DNA of 64,000 nucleotides from CAZPQV01 sp964588705 (GTDB taxonomy: Bacteria; Bacteroidota; Bacteroidia; Flavobacteriales; Weeksellaceae): the NCBI GenBank assembly GCA_964588705.1, contig CAZPQV010000001.1:1-64000 (forward strand), in the 5' to 3' direction. The notes under the pieces are model-generated. The model was not told the origin of the DNA, searched no databases, and saw nothing but the letters and a program-made list of their open reading frames with translations. Below, in pieces: positions 59,516 through 64,000 of this stretch. Position 1 is the first letter of the stretch. Each line of letters starts with the position of its first letter. Made by a program: the position numbers and the translations under genes.

Positions 59516-60291
59516 AATTCAATTGCTTTAATAAATTCAGAAAAAGCTTTTCCCGGATTTTGATTTTTCATAAAATATTCACCCATCAGAAAACCGTCAA
59601 ATCCTTTTTCTTTTAAAAAATTATAGCTTTCAATACTGTAAATACCACTTTCAGCAATAGATAGCGTATTTTTTGGGAGAAGATTTTTTAAATCAACTGA
59701 ATGCTGAAGATCGACTTCGAAATTTTTCAAATTCCGGTTGTTGATGCCTACAAAATCAATTTTTGAATTGAAATGCTTTAATTCTTCTTCAGAGTGAATC
59801 TCGAGCAAAACTTCCAGTCCAAGTTGATGAGAAAGCTCTGTAAACTCTTCAACCTGATCCGGACTAAGACACGAAGCAATTAACAAAACAACATCAGCAC
59901 CGACTGATTTTGCTTCGTAAAACTGATACTCATCAATCATAAAATCTTTACGTAAAATCGGGATAGTGCAGGTTTCAGTCAAATTTAAAATATCTTGAAG
60001 ACTTCCTCCAAAATAAGTTTCATCTGTTAAAATTGAAACTCCGCTTGCTCCATAATTCACATAATTTTCAACAACTTCATTTGAATTGACAGAATTATTG
60101 ATATTACCTTTAGAAGGAGATTTTCTTTTAAATTCTGCAATAATTCCGGATTGAGATTTTAATGATAATTTTAAAGAATGCGTTGGTTGGTTGAAGAATT
60201 CAGAATCTCTTAAATCGTTAATAGAAACTCTTGATTTCGAGTTTGCAACTTCGATTTTTTTGGTTTCAATTATTTTGTCGAGAATATTCAT
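59512..60291 (-). CDS. trpC: Indole-3-glycerol phosphate synthase
   Basis: A 259-residue TIM-barrel with IAEFKRKSPSKGNI carrying the catalytic Lys, LRKDFMIDEYQF and GINNRNLKNFEVDL, then IAESGIYSIES. One nt separates it from trpD, and 4 nt overlap it with trpF. Confidence 0.97.
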   Translation of the reverse strand: MNILDKIIETKKIEVANSKSRVSINDLRDSEFFNQPTHSLKLSLKSQSGIIAEFKRKSPSKGNINNSVNSNEVVENYVNYGASGVSILTDETYFGGSLQDILNLTETCTIPILRKDFMIDEYQFYEAKSVGADVVLLIASCLSPDQVEEFTELSHQLGLEVLLEIHSEEELKHFNSKIDFVGINNRNLKNFEVDLQHSVDLKNLLPKNTLSIAESGIYSIESYNFLKEKGFDGFLMGEYFMKNQNPGKAFSEFIKAIEL

Positions 60292-60292
60292 T

Positions 60293-61279
60293 TTAATTGA
60301 TTAATGCATTTAAAGTATTTAGTGCTTTGGCGTTGAATAGACTGTCTTTTGCCATTTCCAAACACGCGTTATAATCGCCATATTTACCGGTGTTTTGTAG
60401 TGCCAGAGCTGCATTGGCAAGAACTACAGAATTTTGTTCATCGGTGCCTTTTCCTTCCAGAATATTTATAAAAATTTGGGAAGCTTCTTCTTTGGTGTTT
60501 CCGCCGAAAATCGTTGAAGGTTTAATATTTTTGAAATTAATATCTTCAGCCGAATAAATTTTATCACCATGTTTATCAACGACTTTGGTATCGGATGTAA
60601 GGCTGATTTCATCATAACCATCCAACGCGTGAACGATCATAAAATCTGACTTTCTGTTTTGTAGGAGATACTGATAAATGCGTGCAATCTCAAGATTTGC
60701 GACACCAATCATACTGAATTTTGGTTGTGCAGGATTTACCAAAGGACCGAGAAGATTGAAAAAGGTTTTTAATCCCAAATTCTTTCTTAATGGCGCAACA
60801 GAGCGTAATGCCGTGTGAAAAAGCGGCGCGTGAAGAAAGCAGAAATTGGTTTTTTCTAAATCTTGCTTTAAACCTTCCTCAGTGTCTTTGAACTGATAAC
60901 CAAGATTTTCCAGCACATTGGAGGCTCCGCTGATGCTCGATGCTCCGTAGTTTCCCTGTTTTGCAACTTTTTGTCCGGCACCTGCAACCACAAGACTTGC
61001 CAAAGTAGAGATGTTGAAAGTGTTTTTGCCATCGCCGCCGGTTCCTACTATGTCCACCAAATCATCGGTTTCCAAATTTACTGGTTTTGCTAATCGAAGC
61101 AGAGCGCTGCTGAATCCTTCCAATTCTTCCAGAGTAATGCTTCTCATCAAATAAACGGTAACGAAAGCGGTGACCTCATTTTCATTGAATTTATTGTTGG
61201 CAATTTCCATCATTATCGATTTGGCTTCAGCTTTCGAAAGTGTTTGATGGTTAAATAAATATTGTAATATTTCTTTCAT
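60293..61279 (-). CDS. trpD: Anthranilate phosphoribosyltransferase
   Basis: A 328-residue phosphoribosyltransferase with the PRPP motif VGTGGDGKNTFNIST, KQGNYGASSISGASNVLE and FFNLLGPLVNPAQP. Single domain; the glutaminase domain is a separate gene (trpG), 3 nt upstream. Confidence 0.97.
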   Translation of the reverse strand: MKEILQYLFNHQTLSKAEAKSIMMEIANNKFNENEVTAFVTVYLMRSITLEELEGFSSALLRLAKPVNLETDDLVDIVGTGGDGKNTFNISTLASLVVAGAGQKVAKQGNYGASSISGASNVLENLGYQFKDTEEGLKQDLEKTNFCFLHAPLFHTALRSVAPLRKNLGLKTFFNLLGPLVNPAQPKFSMIGVANLEIARIYQYLLQNRKSDFMIVHALDGYDEISLTSDTKVVDKHGDKIYSAEDINFKNIKPSTIFGGNTKEEASQIFINILEGKGTDEQNSVVLANAALALQNTGKYGDYNACLEMAKDSLFNAKALNTLNALIN

Positions 61280-61282
61280 TTT

Positions 61283-61852
61283 TTAATTGAGTAAGAAGTT
61301 CTCCATAATTTTTTTACCGTCCGGAGTTAAAATACTTTCCGGATGATATTGCACGCCATGAACATCGTAAGTTTTATGCTGCAACGACATGATCATTCCT
61401 TCAAAATCTACCGAAGTTTCTTCAAGTTCCTCAGGAAAATTTTGCGGATCTACTGCCCAACTGTGATATCTGCCTACTTCAATAGTTTGCGGAAGATCTT
61501 TAAGAAGTTTGGCTTCCGGTTTTATTGTTGTAGCATTGGTGGCAACGCCGTGGTAAATTTCTTTTAGGTTAATCAGCGTTCCGCCAAAAGCTTCTGCAAT
61601 AGCTTGTTGACCAAGGCAAACTCCTAAAATCGACTTTGTTGGTGCATAGGTTTTAATTACGTCGAGAAGAATTCCTGCTTCAGAAGGAACTCCCGGTCCC
61701 GGAGAAAGAATAATTTTGTCGTAATCTGCGATGTCTTCCAACGAAATTTCATTATTGCGGAATACATCAACTTTTTTTCCTACAATTTGCTCGGTCATCT
61801 GCACCAAATTATAAGTAAAACTGTCGTAATTATCGAAGACTAATATTTTCAT
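61283..61852 (-). CDS. trpG: Anthranilate synthase glutamine amidotransferase subunit
   Basis: A 189-residue class I glutaminase. Nucleophile Cys is in GVCLGQQAIAEAFGG, His/Glu are in VQYHPESILTPDG. It feeds ammonia to TrpE. Five nt separate it from trpE. Confidence 0.96.
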   Translation of the reverse strand: MKILVFDNYDSFTYNLVQMTEQIVGKKVDVFRNNEISLEDIADYDKIILSPGPGVPSEAGILLDVIKTYAPTKSILGVCLGQQAIAEAFGGTLINLKEIYHGVATNATTIKPEAKLLKDLPQTIEVGRYHSWAVDPQNFPEELEETSVDFEGMIMSLQHKTYDVHGVQYHPESILTPDGKKIMENFLLN

Positions 61853-61857
61853 TTTAA

Positions 61858-63270
61858 TTAAATTTTCTCAGCTTTTTTAATCGCTGATTTTAGAGCATTA
61901 AGTTTGTTATTTACTTCAAGAAGTTCATTGTTTGCTGAAGATTTGGCTACGAGTCCTGCACCAGCTTGATAAAAAAGCGTGTTGTTTTTACTCAAAAATG
62001 TTCTAATCATTATTGCCTGATTACAGCTGCCATCAAAACCAACAAAACCAATGCAGCCGCCATAATAACTTCTTGGACTTTTTTCGTAACGGTCGATGAG
62101 TTCCATTGCTTTGTATTTTGGAGCTCCACTTAAAGTGCCCTGCGGAAAAGTAGCTGCAATCATTTCAAAAGGATTTTGCAAAGGTTCTACATCAGCCACA
62201 ACCTCGCTAACCAAATGAATAACGTGCGAGAAAAAATGAATTTCCTTAAGTTTGGTTACCGTGGTGTTTTTACCATAAATACTCAGGTCATTCCTTGCAA
62301 GATCTACAAGCATCGTGTGTTCGGCATTTTCTTTTGGATCCTTTCTGAGTTCTTCGGCAGCTTTTAGATCTTTCTCTGTTTCGCCGGTTCTTGCAAATGT
62401 GCCTGCGATAGGATGTATAATTGCTTTTCCGTTATTAATAATGAGTTGGCTTTCCGGACTGGATCCCATCAGTTTATAATCTCCATAATCAAAGTAGAAA
62501 AGGTATGGAGAAGGGTTGATGTTTCTTAGGGCACGGTAAACATTGAAATCATCTCCGGAAAATTTCTGTTCGAATCTCCGGCTCAAAACCAACTGAAATA
62601 CATCGCCTCTATAACAGTGTTCTTTTGCATTTTCTACAAGTTGTTTGTAATCATCATCAGAAAGATTAGAAGTTTCGTTATTTTCAATTCTGAATGGAAA
62701 AACAGGCGCATTTTTTTGATGAATGATGTTTTCCAGTTCAAGAATTTCCGATTTAAGTCCATCAATATGATTTTCGATAAGAAACATTTCATCATTAAAA
62801 TGGTTGATTGCAATTACATATTGGTAGAGTCGGTAGCGGAGTAACGGAATCTGGTTTCGATCTGTTTTTTCGCTGAATTTAATTTTTTCAAAAAAAGGAA
62901 CTGCATCGTAACTTGTGTAGCCAAAGAAACCTTGTGCTGTTTTTCCTATTGCATGATCCGGTTTTTCACAATTAAAACTTTGAGAAAAATTATGAAGCAA
63001 ATCAGTAAGTTTAATATTTTCTAAACTGATTTTTTGTGGATTTTCTGAAGGGAATTTCAACTCCGCTTCTGTAAAATTTTTAATTTCAATTCCGGCAATG
63101 GCATTTACAGCAATGTAGGAAAAATTGTTTTCGCTGTTTTGGTTTCCGGCGCTTTCCAGTAAAATGGTATCACGAAATTTATCTCGTAAACGAAGGTAAA
63201 TTCCGACGGGTGTGAAGAGGTCACTCATCACAACTTTTACGGTGGTTTTTAAAGATATTTCTGTTTTCAT
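61858..63270 (-). CDS. trpE: Anthranilate synthase component I
   Basis: A 470-residue chorismate-utilising enzyme. LLESAGN near residue 40 holds the Leu-Leu-Glu-Ser motif for Trp feedback inhibition. Catalytic regions: YLFYFDYGDYKLMGSSPES, HPIAGTFARTGETE, EHTMLVDLARND, TFPQGTLSGAPKYKAMELID and YYGGCIGFVGFDG. ATG 63270 (MKTEISLKTTVK) is the real start; an earlier in-frame codon would include the leader DNA. It lies directly downstream of the attenuator. Confidence 0.97.
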   Translation of the reverse strand: MKTEISLKTTVKVVMSDLFTPVGIYLRLRDKFRDTILLESAGNQNSENNFSYIAVNAIAGIEIKNFTEAELKFPSENPQKISLENIKLTDLLHNFSQSFNCEKPDHAIGKTAQGFFGYTSYDAVPFFEKIKFSEKTDRNQIPLLRYRLYQYVIAINHFNDEMFLIENHIDGLKSEILELENIIHQKNAPVFPFRIENNETSNLSDDDYKQLVENAKEHCYRGDVFQLVLSRRFEQKFSGDDFNVYRALRNINPSPYLFYFDYGDYKLMGSSPESQLIINNGKAIIHPIAGTFARTGETEKDLKAAEELRKDPKENAEHTMLVDLARNDLSIYGKNTTVTKLKEIHFFSHVIHLVSEVVADVEPLQNPFEMIAATFPQGTLSGAPKYKAMELIDRYEKSPRSYYGGCIGFVGFDGSCNQAIMIRTFLSKNNTLFYQAGAGLVAKSSANNELLEVNNKLNALKSAIKKAEKI

Positions 63271-63276
63271 AAGGAT

Positions 63277-63309
63277 AAAAAAAGACTTCAACGGTATCGT
63301 CAAAGTCTT
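63277..63309 (-). terminator. trp attenuator terminator hairpin
   Basis: On the minus strand AAGACTTTGACG pairs with CGTTGAAGTCTT around loop ATAC: 12 pairs including two G-U wobbles, and then T7 (63283-63277). It ends 6 nt before the trpE ATG, so it can only serve as a conditional terminator of the leader transcript. Confidence 0.93.
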
Positions 63310-63358
63310 AGTTATGCGTTTGCAAACAATATACAAGGTTAGTGCTTCAGACCCGACG
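63298..63358 (-). promoter_or_regulatory. trp antiterminator pairing (segments 2 and 3)
   Basis: CGTCGGGTCT (63358-63349), lying within the last codons of the leader peptide, can pair with AGACTTTGACG (63308-63298), the 5' arm of the terminator: CGTC with GACG and GTCT with AGAC. A ribosome stalled on the Trp codons (63380-63372) would leave segment 2 free, and one that reaches the stop codon (63341-63339) would cover it. This is the classical mutually exclusive 2:3 versus 3:4 switch. Confidence 0.8.
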
Positions 63359-63404
63359 AGAGTTTGAATAGCCACCACCAAGTATTGTTTGTTCTTGATT
63401 TCAC
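63339..63404 (-). CDS. trp operon leader peptide (Trp-Trp-Trp)
   Basis: A 21-residue ORF starting with GTG 63404 and ending at TAA 63339. Residues 9-11 are three consecutive Trp codons (TGG x3, 63380-63372), out of only three Trp in the peptide, followed by LFKL. It sits between the trp promoter and the attenuator hairpin, so its role as the attenuation sensor is clear. No in-frame ATG exists, and the GTG lies only about 5 nt after the -7 box, so translation may start on a nearly leaderless RNA. Confidence 0.9.
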   Translation of the reverse strand: MKSRTNNTWWWLFKLSSGLKH

Positions 63405-63409
63405 AAAGG

Positions 63410-63440
63410 CAAATATATAAATGTTTTAGAATTTACCAAA
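63410..63440 (-). promoter_or_regulatory. trp operon promoter (-33/-7)
   Basis: On the minus strand TTTG (63440-63437), exactly 19 nt, then TATATTTG (63417-63410). Both boxes and the spacing match the Bacteroidetes consensus TTTG-N19-TAnnTTTG. It is the best-matching promoter I saw in the window. Confidence 0.85.
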
Positions 63441-63510
63441 CAAAAATTTAGAATTATTATTTCTGATTTTTGAGCATGGATTTGTTTTCTGTTCTTTCTA
63501 TAAAAATCAC

Positions 63511-63518
63511 TATTTTTG
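63511..63518 (+). promoter_or_regulatory. -7 box for lysS
   Basis: TATTTTTG (TAnnTTTG) lies 23 nt before the lysS ATG, with TTTG at 63481-63484 (spacing 26, longer than ideal). It is divergent from the trp promoter. Confidence 0.5.
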
Positions 63519-63541
63519 CAAATTCTAAAAAGAACAGAAAA

Positions 63542-64000
63542 ATGTCGTTATCAGAACAGGAATTAATCCGCCGCGAAAAATTGCAGAAACTTACAGAAAT
63601 GGGAATCGATGCATTCCCGGCTGCAGAATATAAAATCACCTATACTACCGCTTCAATAAAGGAAAATTTTGAGGAAGGAAAGAAGGTGAAACTGGCTGGT
63701 AGATTGATGTCGAGAAGAATTCAGGGGAAAGCGAGTTTTGCAGAACTTCAGGATTCTGAAGGGAGAATTCAGGTGTATTTCAACCGTGACGAAATTTGTC
63801 CGGGTGATGATAAACAACTGTATAACGAGGTTTACAAACATCTTTTAGACATCGGTGATATTATCGGAATTGAAGGTGAACTGTTCAAAACTCAGGTTGG
63901 AGAAATGACGGTAATGGTGAAGAATTTCACATTGCTTACAAAAGCACTTCGTCCGCTGCCATTGGCAAAAACCGATGAACAAGGCGTAGTTCACGATGCA
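63542..64000 (+). CDS. lysS: Lysyl-tRNA synthetase, N-terminal part (runs off the window)
   Basis: 153 codons are visible and the frame stays open to the window end. It starts MSLSEQELIRREKLQKLTEM, typical of class II LysRS, followed by the OB-fold anticodon-binding domain: VKLAGRLMSRRIQGKASFAE, LQDSEGRIQVYFNRDE, LLDIGDIIGIEGELFKT and LTKALRPLPLA, the link to the catalytic domain. The catalytic motifs 1-3 lie beyond the window. It is divergent from the trp operon. Confidence 0.95.
   Translation, partial: MSLSEQELIRREKLQKLTEMGIDAFPAAEYKITYTTASIKENFEEGKKVKLAGRLMSRRIQGKASFAELQDSEGRIQVYFNRDEICPGDDKQLYNEVYKHLLDIGDIIGIEGELFKTQVGEMTVMVKNFTLLTKALRPLPLAKTDEQGVVHDA

Overview
The window is a piece of a chromosome from the Flavobacteriia, most likely the Chryseobacterium/Kaistella group. 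The support is low GC, no Shine-Dalgarno-like spacing before most starts, TAnnTTTG-type -7 promoter boxes, gliding and type IX secretion genes (gldJ, porU, porV), long Flavobacteriia-type RecQ and S18 proteins, and a full trpEGDCFBA operon. It is a draft assembly: two 10-N gaps are present, and one falls inside anmK. It is almost entirely ordinary core genome. I see no prophage, plasmid module, CRISPR array, rRNA or tRNA.

Layout. 1-8.4 kb: tail of yidD, lgt, a small lipoprotein, pepE, a hotdog thioesterase, dnaA, an LMW phosphatase, an RsmI-like methylase, an AAA ATPase, a short release-factor-like protein and a DUF2891 protein. 8.7-18.7 kb: a PBP4-type dacB overlapping an orphan histidine kinase, an M1 peptidase, tatC, kdsD, recQ and a glycosyltransferase. 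19-28.3 kb: B12-dependent nrdJ, then a repeat-rich stretch holding a broken GIY-YIG gene, lpdA, cvfB, a VOC/zinc-ribbon pair, ssb, an HRDC protein, an intact GIY-YIG gene inside a second repeat family, and a GNAT gene. 28.4-36.2 kb: hisS, a methyltransferase, and a cyanophycin cluster (iaaA, cphB and divergent cphA) with a nonsense-interrupted lipoprotein gene. 36.3-46.7 kb: porV, porU, gldJ, murF, a Nudix hydrolase, an SRPBCC protein and anmK. 46.8-56 kb: lptC with an outer-membrane protein, holB, the rpsF-rpsR-rplI ribosomal operon, a ClC channel, GNAT, and a 2-oxoacid dehydrogenase E2. 56-63.4 kb: lipB and the complete trp operon, preceded by a Trp-Trp-Trp leader peptide and attenuator. The window ends in the start of lysS.

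The most unusual material is between the genes. First, two different palindromic repeat families each begin 2-6 nt after the stop codon of a GIY-YIG nuclease gene, at two loci 5.5 kb apart. One nuclease gene is intact and framed by near-duplicate ~190 bp repeat blocks. The other is killed by a stop exactly at the Tyr of its catalytic YIG motif. This looks like a repeat-plus-nuclease system comparable in logic to REP/RAYT elements. Second, many intergenic gaps hold short degenerate phrase-like tandem tracts (AGTGATG, GAGTTGCGAGTTTCGAGTT, TTCTAGATTTCAGA, CCAACTTCCATCTTCCA), each with its own vocabulary. Third, the trp operon has a well-formed ribosome-mediated attenuator whose leader GTG lies only about 5 nt after the -7 box, so the leader may be translated from a nearly leaderless RNA; holB, cvfB and murF show similar spacing.
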